Source of the DNA: Streptomyces sp.
Lineage (GTDB): Bacteria > Actinomycetota > Actinomycetes > Streptomycetales > Streptomycetaceae
Assembly: GCA_013362785.1 (NCBI GenBank)
Contig: JABFVM010000350.1
Location: forward strand, 1-37,056
Length of the DNA stretch: 37,056 nucleotides
Reading direction: 5' to 3'
In this document: piece after piece, positions 1-7,763 of the stretch
How the letters are laid out: every line of letters begins with the position of its first letter
How positions within the stretch are numbered: position 1 is the first letter of the stretch
Notes under the pieces: generated by a model
Told to the model about the DNA's origin: nothing
What the model saw: the letters and a program-made list of their open reading frames with translations, nothing else
Databases searched by the model: none
Translations under genes and position numbers: made by a program

Positions 1-525
1 CCAGGTCGGGATCGCACAACACCGTGGAGACGAGCGCGGACGCGTTGGGGTCCGGGCAGAGTGTTCGTCGTGTTCGTCGTGTTCGGCTCAGGCGGGAATC
101 CCGGCCGTGGCTCCGGTCCGCGCGGCGGGCCTGGTCGACTGCCGGAGTGCGGCCGAGAGCCACACCAGGACGACCCCGACCACGATGTGCAGTGCGCTGG
201 TGAGCAGGGAGTCGGGCAGCGCCGTCAGGAACGCGAACAACGGCAGGACGACGGCTTATCCCCAGGCCGAGACGGCGTCGCTGGCGCCGGGCCCGCGGCT
301 GCTGACGCTGATGAGCACCGGGCAGGTGACCACGGTCGACAAGGACAACCCGGGCGGCGACCGCGCGGTGTCGAAGACCAAGTGCGATCGCATCTACGCC
401 GCCGCGGGAAGTACTGCACGACCACGGCATCCACTACGTCGGCCTTCGCAAGGTGCTGGTGCCGATGTCCTCGGTGGTTCCCGGCAGACGACCACTTCGG
501 ACTCCAGTAGAGCTAGGCAGTCGAG
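1..525. other. Region without a convincing gene, probably decayed coding sequence
   Basis: No frame here has a start, ribosome site and full-length coding pattern together. Two stretches look like old coding sequence. On the minus strand a short hydrophobic frame lies at 88-255 (listed separately). On the plus strand, about 290-400 reads DKDNPGGDRAVSKTKCDRIY; after an apparent frame change the following bases read HDHGIHYVGLRKVLVPM (about 425-475). I do not recognise the family. The broken frames suggest a degraded gene or genes. A 9-bp unit, TGTTCGTCG, is repeated near 62-82. Confidence 0.35.
88..255 (-). pseudogene. Possible C-terminal remnant of a small membrane protein
   Basis: The minus strand has 55 sense codons ending in TGA at 88-90. 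They encode a clear hydrophobic segment (LHIVVGVVLVWLSAAL) followed by a short polar tail, which is typical of the last helix of a membrane protein. A TAA at 256-258 interrupts the frame. The codons on its far side still read plausibly (GASDAVSAWG), so the stop may be a disabling mutation. No start codon with a ribosome site is visible. It could also be chance, since GC-rich DNA often yields open frames. Confidence 0.25.
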
Positions 526-1710
526 TTAATGGTCGGCGGTGCCGAAGGACGCTCCCGCTCGGCGGACCGCCAGGAGCGCCGCGCCGATGTCCGCCGCCGC
601 TCGCGGATCGGACAGGGAGCGGCCCGACAGTTCCTCGATGCGGCGCAGTCGGTAGCGGACGGTGTTGGGGTGGACGAAGAGAGTCCGCGCCGCGTCCGGG
701 GCGGAGCCTGCGGCGGCGTACCAGTGCTCCAGGGTCTGAAGGAGACGGGCGCGCTCCGCGGCGGGGAGGTCGAGCAGGGGCTGGAGGACCACCTCCACGA
801 GGTGCGCCGCCTCGGCCGGGGCGGCGGCGACGAGCATGGCCAGTGGGTTGTCGTCGAACCGTGCGACGCCGGGGCCGGTGCCCTGGAGGCCTGCCAGCGC
901 CAGTCGGGCGAAGCGCAGGGCCTGGGGGGTGTCGCGCAGCGAGTGGAAGCACGGGCTGATGCCTACGCGGGCTTGCGCGCGGCGCAGGATCCTCAGGCAG
1001 GTGCTCTCCGCCGTCGCTGTGGGCAGGGCCGCCAGACCGATCTGCTGGTCGGGCAGCAGCCGCCAGGCGAAGTGGATCTGAGCCTGGCGCAGCGCCGCGT
1101 CCGTCCCCGCCAGCGGCTCCTCGCCGGGAGCGTCGGCCGCCGCCGCGGCGACCACGTAGGGCCCGCGGTCGGGCAGCCCGAGCTCGCGGGCGGCCTCCCA
1201 CAGCGTGCGGTCGGTGATGACGCCGGTGAACAGCGCCTCCACCAGTGCCGAGCGGCGGGCCTGACGCCGTGAGGTCAGCTCGGCGCTCGTCTCCCGGTAG
1301 GCCGCCGCCACCGCCTCCGCATAGCGGCCGAACAGGGCCCAGATCTCCGCAGACTGGGACACCAGTTGGGCGTCGGTGACCTCGGGACGGTTGCGTGCCT
1401 CGGCGAGGATGTCCGTCCACAGCAGCTCGAAGCCGATCCGGTACGCGTGCAAGGTGTCCGCCAACGGCACGCCCTGCTCGGCGCGCACACGGCCGGTCTC
1501 CCGGGCCGGGCTCGGGTCCTGTGCGTCCGCGCGGCCGAGCTGGTTCAGGAGCAGGTCCGCGTTGGCGGTACACGAGTGGCGCAGCGAGTCGAAGGGGATC
1601 AGTGACTCGTCCTTGTAGGCATCGACGTCCGAGCGGATGCGCTGCGCCATCCGCTCACCCAGTTCCGGCAGCCTGGCATGAAGCGCCGAGACCACCCCGG
1701 AGATATCCAT
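526..1710 (-). CDS. PucR/CdaR-type transcriptional regulator
   Basis: A 394-residue protein. The first ~150 residues are helical (ISGVVSALHARLPELGERM onward) and resemble the RsbRD-type N-terminal domain found in many actinobacterial PucR proteins. A middle section is of the GGDEF-like sensory kind. The C-terminal ~60 residues carry the PucR helix-turn-helix signature (AARTLFVHPNTVRYRLRRIE). The ATG at 1710 is preferred because the in-frame extension to 1845 is low-complexity and would run into the upstream promoter region. It is divergent from the acyl-CoA synthetase at 1860, so by the usual logic of such pairs it probably controls that gene, itself, or both. The ligand cannot be read from sequence; PucR relatives respond to purine, amino-acid or fatty-acid metabolites. 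Confidence 0.85.
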   Translation of the reverse strand: MDISGVVSALHARLPELGERMAQRIRSDVDAYKDESLIPFDSLRHSCTANADLLLNQLGRADAQDPSPARETGRVRAEQGVPLADTLHAYRIGFELLWTDILAEARNRPEVTDAQLVSQSAEIWALFGRYAEAVAAAYRETSAELTSRRQARRSALVEALFTGVITDRTLWEAARELGLPDRGPYVVAAAAADAPGEEPLAGTDAALRQAQIHFAWRLLPDQQIGLAALPTATAESTCLRILRRAQARVGISPCFHSLRDTPQALRFARLALAGLQGTGPGVARFDDNPLAMLVAAAPAEAAHLVEVVLQPLLDLPAAERARLLQTLEHWYAAAGSAPDAARTLFVHPNTVRYRLRRIEELSGRSLSDPRAAADIGAALLAVRRAGASFGTADH

Positions 1711-1733
1711 TCTCGCAGCGTAACGCCCCTGTT

Positions 1734-1749
1734 TTGTTCTCGGGAACAA
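1734..1749. promoter_or_regulatory. Candidate operator palindrome between the PucR regulator and acyl-CoA synthetase genes
   Basis: A perfect 6-bp inverted repeat TTGTTC-TCGG-GAACAA lies 24 nt upstream of the regulator start and 110 nt upstream of the synthetase start. It is the clearest dyad in the 149-bp divergent intergenic region and is locally AT-rich. Placement suits autorepression by the PucR-type protein; binding is inferred. Confidence 0.4.
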
Positions 1750-1859
1750 TCCCGGAGAGCAGACGCTGTCATAGGGCACATAGGCCGTTGCCACGGACAA
1801 CTGCACGATGTCGTCAGTGTGAACAGCGGATTTCGACGGCGACATTCGTGGAGGCGGTC

Positions 1860-3347
1860 ATGGCCAATCTGGCTCAGTTCCTGGTGGAGACGGCACGGCG
1901 GCGGCCCGAACGCCCCGCGCTGCGGCTCGGGGAGCATGTCACCAGTTACGCGGAGCTCGATGAGCGCAGCGCCCGCGCCGCCGCGCTGCTGCGGGCCGGG
2001 GGCATACGGCCGGGAGACCGGGTCGCTCTGATGCTGCCCAACGTTCCCGAGTTCGTCGTCCTGTACTACGGCGTGCTGCGCGCCGGAGCGGTCGTCGTAC
2101 CGATGAACCCGCTGCTGAAGACCCGGGAGACCGAGTACCACCTGCGTGACTCGGGGGCGGACATGCTCTTCGAGTGGCACCAGGCACCGGGCGAGGGCGC
2201 GCAGGGCGCGGCCGCCGCCGGAGTACGGCACATGGCCGTCGAGCCGGTCACCTTCGCGGGCCTGCTGGCCAGTCACGAGCCGCTGCCGGAGGTGAGCGAG
2301 CCGGACGGCGAGGACGTGGCCGTGCTGCTGTACACCTCCGGCACCACCGGCCGCCCCAAGGGCGCCACCCTCACCCACACCGGGCTGCGGCACAACACCG
2401 AGGTCAATACGGTCGAGGTGCAGCGGGTGACGGCGGAGGACGTGGTCGTGGGCTGTCTGCCGCTGTTCCACATCTTCGGCCAGATCTGCACGATGAGCGT
2501 GACCGTCCGCGCCGGTGCCTCGCTCACCCTGATCCCCCGCTTCGACCCGCAGACCGTGCTGGACGCCATCGCCCGCGACCGGGCGACGATCTTCGAGGGC
2601 GTACCGACCATGTACGCGGCGCTGCTCCAGCACCCGTCGGAGGCCGACGTGTCCACGCTGCGGATGTGTGTCTCCGGCGGAGCCTCACTTCCGGTGGAGA
2701 TCCTCCACGGCTTCGAGCGCCGCTTCGGCTGCATGGTGCTGGAGGGCTTCGGCATGTCCGAGACCAGTCCGGTGGTCACCTTCAACCACCCCGACCGGCC
2801 GCGCAAGGCCGGGTCCATCGGCACCCCGATCAAGGACGTGGAGGTGCGGCTCCTCGACGACAAGGGCCAGGACGTGGCTCCCGGCGAGATCGGCGAACTG
2901 GCCGTCCGCGGGCCGAACGTGATGAAGGGGTACTGGAACCGCCCCGAGGAGACGGCGGCCACCATCCCGGACGGCTGGCTGCGCAGCGGCGACCTCGCGC
3001 GTCAGGACGAGGACGGCTACCTGTACATCGTCGACCGCAAGAAGGACATGATCATCCGCGGCGGCTACAACGTCTACCCGCGCGAGATCGAGGAGGTCCT
3101 CCACGAGCACCCGGCCGTCGCACTGGCCGCGGTGGTCGGCGTGGCCGACGCGCATCTCGGCGAGGAGATCGCCGCCGCGGTGGTGGTGCGTCCGGGCGCG
3201 CAGGTCACGCCCGATGTGCTCCGGCAGTTCGTCAAGGAGCGCGTGGCGGCGTACAAGTACCCGCGCCAGGTGTGGCTCGTGGACACGCTGCCGACCGGCC
3301 CCAGCGGCAAGATCCTCAAGAGGGAGATCAGCGCGCCGGCCGGGTGA
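1860..3347 (+). CDS. Long-chain fatty-acid-type acyl-CoA synthetase (AMP-forming)
   Basis: A 495-residue member of the ANL adenylating superfamily, which activates a carboxylic acid to an acyl-adenylate and then an acyl-CoA thioester. Visible motifs are the phosphate-binding loop YTSGTTGRPKG from residue 158, an FGMSET motif, the hinge DRKKDMIIRGGYNVYPREIE and the C-terminal catalytic lysine in PSGKILKRE (Lys484). No transmembrane segment or carrier domain is present, so it is a free-standing ligase of FadD-like size. The ATG at 1860 is preceded by GGAGG with 5-nt spacing, which decides the start over longer in-frame possibilities. It is divergent from the PucR-type regulator. Substrate chain length cannot be read from sequence; a long- or medium-chain fatty acid or an aryl acid is possible. 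Confidence 0.9.
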   Translation: MANLAQFLVETARRRPERPALRLGEHVTSYAELDERSARAAALLRAGGIRPGDRVALMLPNVPEFVVLYYGVLRAGAVVVPMNPLLKTRETEYHLRDSGADMLFEWHQAPGEGAQGAAAAGVRHMAVEPVTFAGLLASHEPLPEVSEPDGEDVAVLLYTSGTTGRPKGATLTHTGLRHNTEVNTVEVQRVTAEDVVVGCLPLFHIFGQICTMSVTVRAGASLTLIPRFDPQTVLDAIARDRATIFEGVPTMYAALLQHPSEADVSTLRMCVSGGASLPVEILHGFERRFGCMVLEGFGMSETSPVVTFNHPDRPRKAGSIGTPIKDVEVRLLDDKGQDVAPGEIGELAVRGPNVMKGYWNRPEETAATIPDGWLRSGDLARQDEDGYLYIVDRKKDMIIRGGYNVYPREIEEVLHEHPAVALAAVVGVADAHLGEEIAAAVVVRPGAQVTPDVLRQFVKERVAAYKYPRQVWLVDTLPTGPSGKILKREISAPAG

Positions 3348-3503
3348 GGCCGATCTGGTCGAGTCACACCCAAGGGACACGGGGCCAAGGAGCAAGGAGC
3401 AACGCCGACACGCGTTCCCGGGTTCGCTACGACTCCCCGGCCGGGGGCCGCACACGGGGCAACTGGGCAGAGCGGTGACGCCTGTTCGGTTGCCCCGCTT
3501 TCG

Positions 3504-3920
3504 TCAGCGCGGGAAGACGACCGTCAGCAGGCGGAAGAGCTCGGCGCGCTCCTCGTCGGACAGCTGGTCCAGGCCGGTCTGCGTCTGATCCATCCGCTCA
3601 CGGATCGTGTCGATCACCTTCTCGCCCGCCTCGGTGAGGGCGACATTTTTCACCCGGCGGTCGGTGGCGCTGACCTCGCGGCGGACCAGGTCGCGCTTTT
3701 CGAGCCGGTCGATGATTCCGGTCATGTTCGACGCGTCGCAGGAGAGGGTGTGCGCGAGCGAGCGCATCGAGGCCGGCGCGCGGCGCAGCACGGTGAGGGT
3801 CTTCGCCTGGCTGGAGGTAAGGCCCATGTCGGCGGCGGCAGCCGTGAAGTCGGCGTAGTGCGTACTGACCGAATGGGCGAGCAGCTCCATGAGCTGCGCC
3901 TTGGACGGGATGGGCGGCAT
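3504..3920 (-). CDS. MarR-family transcriptional regulator
   Basis: A 138-residue winged-helix protein of normal MarR length. Recognition helix and wing are visible as RSLAHTLSCDASNMTGIIDRLEKRDLVRREVSATD (about residues 54-90), with the typical DRR of the wing tip next, then LTEAGEKVI. Start: ATG at 3920 has a weak ribosome site; a TTG at 3956 would add 12 residues and is less likely. It is divergent from the MFS-ALDH-PPOX genes, the standard arrangement for a MarR repressor of an exporter operon relieved by phenolic or otherwise toxic ligands. Convergent with the acyl-CoA synthetase on its other side; the 156-bp gap contains a CCCCGGCCGGGG palindrome at 3435-3446 but no clear terminator. Confidence 0.88.
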   Translation of the reverse strand: MPPIPSKAQLMELLAHSVSTHYADFTAAAADMGLTSSQAKTLTVLRRAPASMRSLAHTLSCDASNMTGIIDRLEKRDLVRREVSATDRRVKNVALTEAGEKVIDTIRERMDQTQTGLDQLSDEERAELFRLLTVVFPR

Positions 3921-3983
3921 ACGTCGAGGGTACCGCGAAAAGCTTGAACCTCCCAACCTTTGACATCCACCAGCTCTTATTGT

Positions 3984-3996
3984 TTGATAACTTCAA
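3984..3996. promoter_or_regulatory. Candidate MarR operator
   Basis: The dyad TTGA-TAACT-TCAA lies in an AT-rich stretch between the divergent MarR and MFS genes. A further pair, GCTTGAA at 3942-3948 and TTCAAGC at 3992-3998, overlaps it and frames the interval. MarR proteins typically bind AT-rich dyads of this size. The position would cover promoters in both directions. No footprint-level evidence can be taken from sequence alone. Confidence 0.4.
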
Positions 3997-4075
3997 GCAT
4001 CGAGCATCTCAATGGTTTGGTTGGTCGACCATCGATGCCCTCCTCCTTTGGCACCCCTCCACCGGAAAGAACACC

Positions 4076-5644
4076 GTGAAGTCCTCTCTTGCCGCCGCGC
4101 CGGAGCGCCGCACCGGCAGCCTCAGCCTCGTCCTGGTGCTGGGCCTCGCCGCCATGGTCGTGTCGATGATGCAGACCCTGGTGATCCCGATCCTGGGCAT
4201 CATCCAGAACGACCTCGGCGCCACAACGGCCCAGGTCAGCTGGGTCACCACCGCCACCCTGCTGTCGGCCGCGGTCTTCACGCCGCTCCTGGGCCGCCTC
4301 GGCGACCAGCACGGTACGAAGCCGACGCTGCTCGGTGTGCTGGTGGTGATGGTCGCCGGATCCGTGCTCGCCGCGACCACCAGTTCGATGCTGTGGCTCA
4401 TCGTGGCCCGCGTGATGCAGGGCGCCGCCACCGCGATCTTCCCGCTCGCGCTGTCCGTGCTGCGCGCAGAGGTCCAGCCCGCGCGGCTGCCCGGCGCCAT
4501 GGCCCTGGTCAGCGGAACCCTCGGGTTCGGAAGCGGCCTCGCCCTGGTGAGCGCCGGGCTCCTCTCCCAGGGCGCCGACCCCGACTACCACCAGGTCTTC
4601 TGGCTGGCCGCCGCACTCGCCACCGCCGCGCTCATCGCGGTCGCGGTCGCCGTCCCCGCGCCCCGCACCCGGACCGGCGGGCGCACCGACTGGCTCGGCG
4701 CCGCCATCCTCGCCCTGGTGCTCGTCCTGCTCCTGCTGCCCATCTCGCAGGGTCACACCTGGGGCTGGACCTCGGCCCGCACGCTAGCTCTCTTCGCCGG
4801 CGCCGCCGTCATGACCGTCGTCTGGGTCCTCGTCGAGCGCAAGGTCCGCGACCCCCTGGTCGACATGAAGATGTTCGTCCACCGCCCGGTGCTGTTCACC
4901 AACCTCGCCGGACTGCTCGTCGGGTTCGCCATGTTCGCCCAGTTCATCGGCGTCTCCTACCTCGTCCAGACGCCCGAGGAGATCGCCGGCTACGGCTTCG
5001 GCGCCTCCGTCCTGCGCGCCTCCGTTCTCTACCTGCTGCCCTCCGCCCTCGTCTCGCTGGTCGCCGCCCAGTTCGGAGGCGTACTGGTACGACGCATCGG
5101 CGCGCGTCTCACCCTCGCCGTCGGCGCCGCCTTCGGCGTCATCGGCTTCGCCTGGCTGACCCTCGCCCACGACACCACCGCGTCGGTCATCCTGGCCGGC
5201 ATGGTCGTCGGTGTCGCCGTCAGCTTCGGCTACGCCGCGATGCCCGCGCTGATCGTGGCCGGCGTTCCGCACCACCAGACCGGCATCGCCAACGGCATCA
5301 ACTCCATCTCCCGCTCCACCGGCAGTGCGATCGGCAGCGCCGTCGTCACATCGCTGCTCGCCTCCAAGACGCTCGACAACCTGCCCGCCGGAGTCCCCGC
5401 GCTGCCCGCCGAGAGCCAGTACACCCTGACCTTCGCCCTGGCCGGAATGGCCTTCCTGCTGGTCATCGGCGTCGCCATGGTCGGCCTCGCGATCCGCCGC
5501 AGGTCCCCGTCGACGGCCACCGGCACGCTCGTCGCGTCGAGCGATGACAAGACCACTCCCGCCGCTTCGAGCGACGACGGAACCACTCCCCCCGCGTCCA
5601 GCGACGACGAGACCGCTCCCGAACGCGCGGCCGTCACTGCCTGA
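4076..5644 (+). CDS. MFS drug exporter, DHA2-like
   Basis: A 522-residue integral membrane protein with about 14 predicted helices, the size and pattern of the 14-helix DHA2 proton antiporters (EmrB/QacA type). The conserved loop between helices 2 and 3 is visible as GRLGDQHGTKPTLL, and an RVMQGAATAIFP segment matches the family helix-4 motif. The GTG at 4076 is chosen because GGAAAG lies 6 nt upstream and the protein then begins just before the first helix. The cytoplasmic C-terminal tail carries three near-identical ASSDD(K/G/E)TTP-like units, unusual for the family. Being first after the divergent MarR gene and followed by an aldehyde dehydrogenase, it probably exports a toxic compound. 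Substrate unknown. Confidence 0.88.
   Translation: MKSSLAAAPERRTGSLSLVLVLGLAAMVVSMMQTLVIPILGIIQNDLGATTAQVSWVTTATLLSAAVFTPLLGRLGDQHGTKPTLLGVLVVMVAGSVLAATTSSMLWLIVARVMQGAATAIFPLALSVLRAEVQPARLPGAMALVSGTLGFGSGLALVSAGLLSQGADPDYHQVFWLAAALATAALIAVAVAVPAPRTRTGGRTDWLGAAILALVLVLLLLPISQGHTWGWTSARTLALFAGAAVMTVVWVLVERKVRDPLVDMKMFVHRPVLFTNLAGLLVGFAMFAQFIGVSYLVQTPEEIAGYGFGASVLRASVLYLLPSALVSLVAAQFGGVLVRRIGARLTLAVGAAFGVIGFAWLTLAHDTTASVILAGMVVGVAVSFGYAAMPALIVAGVPHHQTGIANGINSISRSTGSAIGSAVVTSLLASKTLDNLPAGVPALPAESQYTLTFALAGMAFLLVIGVAMVGLAIRRRSPSTATGTLVASSDDKTTPAASSDDGTTPPASSDDETAPERAAVTA
5533..5620 (+). repeat. In-frame tandem repeat in the exporter C-terminus
   Basis: Three consecutive ~30-bp units encode variants of ASSDD followed by KTTPA, GTTPP or ETAPE. 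Nucleotide similarity is high, consistent with recent slippage or unequal crossing-over within the 3' end of the exporter gene. Confidence 0.75.
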
Positions 5645-5679
5645 CCGCACCGCCTGCACGGCCGCGACTCGCCTTCCCT

Positions 5680-5721
5680 CGGATGCCGACCGGCTCTCCC
5701 CGGATGCCGACCGGCTTTCCC
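5680..5721. repeat. Two tandem copies of a 21-bp unit in the exporter-ALDH spacer
   Basis: The units at 5680-5700 and 5701-5721 both start CGGATGCCGACCGGCT and differ at one base. They lie in the 100-bp gap between the exporter stop and the aldehyde dehydrogenase start. No start codon or ribosome site falls within them, and any regulatory role is unknown. Confidence 0.8.
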
Positions 5722-5744
5722 CTCCCACCGAACAGGACACGACT

Positions 5745-7097
5745 GTGACCGACACCAAGGCAGCCTTCACCCTCGACGACACCTTCACCGCCGTCGAAGC
5801 CACCGCGCTGGTGAACCGGCTGCGCACCACCTTCCGTACCGGCCGCACCAAGCCCCTGGCCTGGCGCCGGCAGCAGCTGACCCGCCTGCGCGAGCTGCTC
5901 ACCGACAACCGCGCGGCGATAGCCGACGCCCTCTACGCCGACCTGCGCAAGAACCGCGCCGAGGCCGACGCCATGGAGATCGACCTCACGATCACCGAGA
6001 TCGACGACTACCTGGAGCACCTGGAGGAGTGGACCGCCCCGCAGCCCGCCCCCGTGACGGTGCCCGGCCTTCCCGGCAGCACCGCCCGCACCGTCTTCGA
6101 CCCGCTGGGTGTCGCCCTGGTGATCTCGGCGTGGAACTACCCGGTGAATCTGCTGCTCGTGCCCGTCGCGGGCGCGCTCGCCGCAGGGAACGCGGTCGTC
6201 ATCAAGCCCGCCGAGTACGCCGCCCGCACCTCGGCGCTGCTGGCCGAGCTGCTGCCCGCCTATCTCGACACCGACGCCACCGCGGTCGTCGAGGGCGGCG
6301 CGCCGGAGACCACCGCGCTGTTGGAGCAGCACTTCGACCACATCTTCTACACCGGCAACGGCACGGTCGGCCGCATCGTGATGACCGCCGCCGTGAAGCA
6401 CCTCACCCCTGTCGTCCTCGAACTCGGCGGCAAGTCACCGGTGTTCGTGGACCGGGACGCCGACATCACCACGGTCGCGCAGCGCCTGGCGGCCACGAAG
6501 TTCGCCAACGCCGGACAGACCTGCGTCGCCCCCGACTACGTCCTGACCGACCCGGACACCGCGACCGAACTGCAGGCCGCCCTGGCCGTCGCGCTCAAGG
6601 GGCTGTTCGGCGAGGACCCCCAGACGTCCGACGCCTACGGACGGGTCATCAACGAGCGGCACTTCGACCGGCTCTCCAAGCTGCTGGGCTCCGGCCGCAC
6701 GGTCACCGGCGGGCGGAGCGAGCGCGCGGACAAGTACATCGCCCCGACCGTGCTGGCCGACGTCCGGCCCGACGAGCCCGTGATGCAGGAGGAGATCTTC
6801 GGCCCCATCCTGCCGATCGTGACCGTGGCGGACCTGGACGAGGCCATCGCGTTCATCAACGGGCGCGACAAGCCGCTCGCCCTGTACGCCTTCACCGAGA
6901 ACGACACCACCAAGCGCCGCCTCACCGCCGAGACCTCCTCGGGCGGCCTCAACTTCGGCCTGCCGATGCGCCACCTCGCCATGCCGACGCTCCCCTTCGG
7001 CGGGGTCGGCGAGAGCGGCATGGGCAACTACCACGGCCGCTACTCCATCGAGACGTTCAGCCACCGCAAGGCCATCCTCGACGTCCCGCTGAGCTGA
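5745..7097 (+). CDS. Aldehyde dehydrogenase (class 3 / coniferyl-aldehyde type)
   Basis: A 450-residue NAD(P)+-dependent aldehyde dehydrogenase that oxidises an aldehyde to its carboxylate. Visible landmarks are the Rossmann region ISAWNYPVNLLLVPVAGALA, the general-base glutamate in LELGGKSP (Glu226) and the nucleophile in NAGQTCVAPDYV (Cys260), followed by EEIFGPILPI and PFGGVGESGMGNYHG. Length and the NYHG...FSHRK C-terminus fit the shorter class 3 (ALDH3-like) enzymes. GTG at 5745 with AGGA 8 nt upstream is preferred over longer in-frame starts lying in repeat sequence. With the upstream MFS exporter and the MarR gene it suggests inducible detoxification of aldehydes or aromatic compounds. 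Exact substrate unknown. Confidence 0.9.
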   Translation: MTDTKAAFTLDDTFTAVEATALVNRLRTTFRTGRTKPLAWRRQQLTRLRELLTDNRAAIADALYADLRKNRAEADAMEIDLTITEIDDYLEHLEEWTAPQPAPVTVPGLPGSTARTVFDPLGVALVISAWNYPVNLLLVPVAGALAAGNAVVIKPAEYAARTSALLAELLPAYLDTDATAVVEGGAPETTALLEQHFDHIFYTGNGTVGRIVMTAAVKHLTPVVLELGGKSPVFVDRDADITTVAQRLAATKFANAGQTCVAPDYVLTDPDTATELQAALAVALKGLFGEDPQTSDAYGRVINERHFDRLSKLLGSGRTVTGGRSERADKYIAPTVLADVRPDEPVMQEEIFGPILPIVTVADLDEAIAFINGRDKPLALYAFTENDTTKRRLTAETSSGGLNFGLPMRHLAMPTLPFGGVGESGMGNYHGRYSIETFSHRKAILDVPLS

Positions 7098-7137
7098 ACC
7101 GGGCCCCGAAGCCGAGAACAAGGAGCACAGACGCATC

Positions 7138-7536
7138 ATGAACGACACGTTGCTGGAGCAGCTCGGCGCCGACAAGTACGTGCTGGTCACCAGCTATCGC
7201 AAGAACGGCACCCCGGTCGCCACCCCGGTGTGGGTGGTACGCGACGGTGACACGCTGGGCGTGCGGACCCCCGCCGACTCCTGGAAGGTCAAGCGGATCC
7301 GGGCACCCGGCGACATCCTCGTCGGCCCCTGCGACCTGCGTGGCAACCCGACGGGCGACCAGGTCCCGGCCACCGCCGAGATCGCCGACGAGGCGACCGG
7401 CGACCGCTACCGCAAGCTCATCGGCCGCAAGTACGGCATCCTCGGCCGCCTCATGATCCTCAACAGTCGGCTGCGCCGGGGAGGGGACAGGACGCTGGGC
7501 ATCCGAGTGCGCCTCGCCCCACAGCGGGTGACGTAG
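7138..7536 (+). CDS. PPOX-class F420-dependent family protein (TIGR03666/Rv2061-like)
   Basis: A 132-residue single-domain split beta-barrel protein. The N-terminus (KYVLVTSYRKNGTPVATPVW) and the PADSWKVKRIR segment fit the actinobacterial TIGR03666 (Rv2061c-like) PPOX subgroup, which binds F420 or flavin and is presumed to act as a reductase or redox cofactor binder. The ATG at 7138 has AAGGAGC upstream at good spacing. It starts 40 nt after the aldehyde dehydrogenase, so it is probably the last gene of the same operon. A redox role alongside aldehyde detoxification is inference. Confidence 0.82.
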   Translation: MNDTLLEQLGADKYVLVTSYRKNGTPVATPVWVVRDGDTLGVRTPADSWKVKRIRAPGDILVGPCDLRGNPTGDQVPATAEIADEATGDRYRKLIGRKYGILGRLMILNSRLRRGGDRTLGIRVRLAPQRVT

Positions 7537-7763
7537 CGTCGGCTCCAGGCCCGGTAGATCTCGCCGGGGAGCTGGAAGTCCGGCCCGTCCCGGGGCCGGG
7601 GCCTGGGTGCTGAACAGCCGCATCCGGTCCCGCTGTGGGTGTCGACGATCCACGCCTTGGCCTCCCCCTCTCCACCCCCGCTGCGCCTGCGTCACCTCGC
7701 CGCCGGCCCCGTCGAGGGTCCCTGTCCGACAACTCGACGTCCAACGACTCGACCGGCGCAAGG
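7537..7763. other. Convergent intergenic region, nothing clear
   Basis: This 227-bp gap lies between the PPOX gene and the 3' end of the LysR gene. A short dyad, CCCGG-N9-CCGGG, occurs near 7552-7570 and may be a weak terminator. I saw no gene or mobile-element end. Confidence 0.4.

Noticed and set aside
3435..3446. CCCCGGCCGGGG palindrome as a terminator between the acyl-CoA synthetase and MarR genes
   Set aside because: A hairpin would have a 4-bp stem only; GC-rich palindromes of this size are common by chance here.
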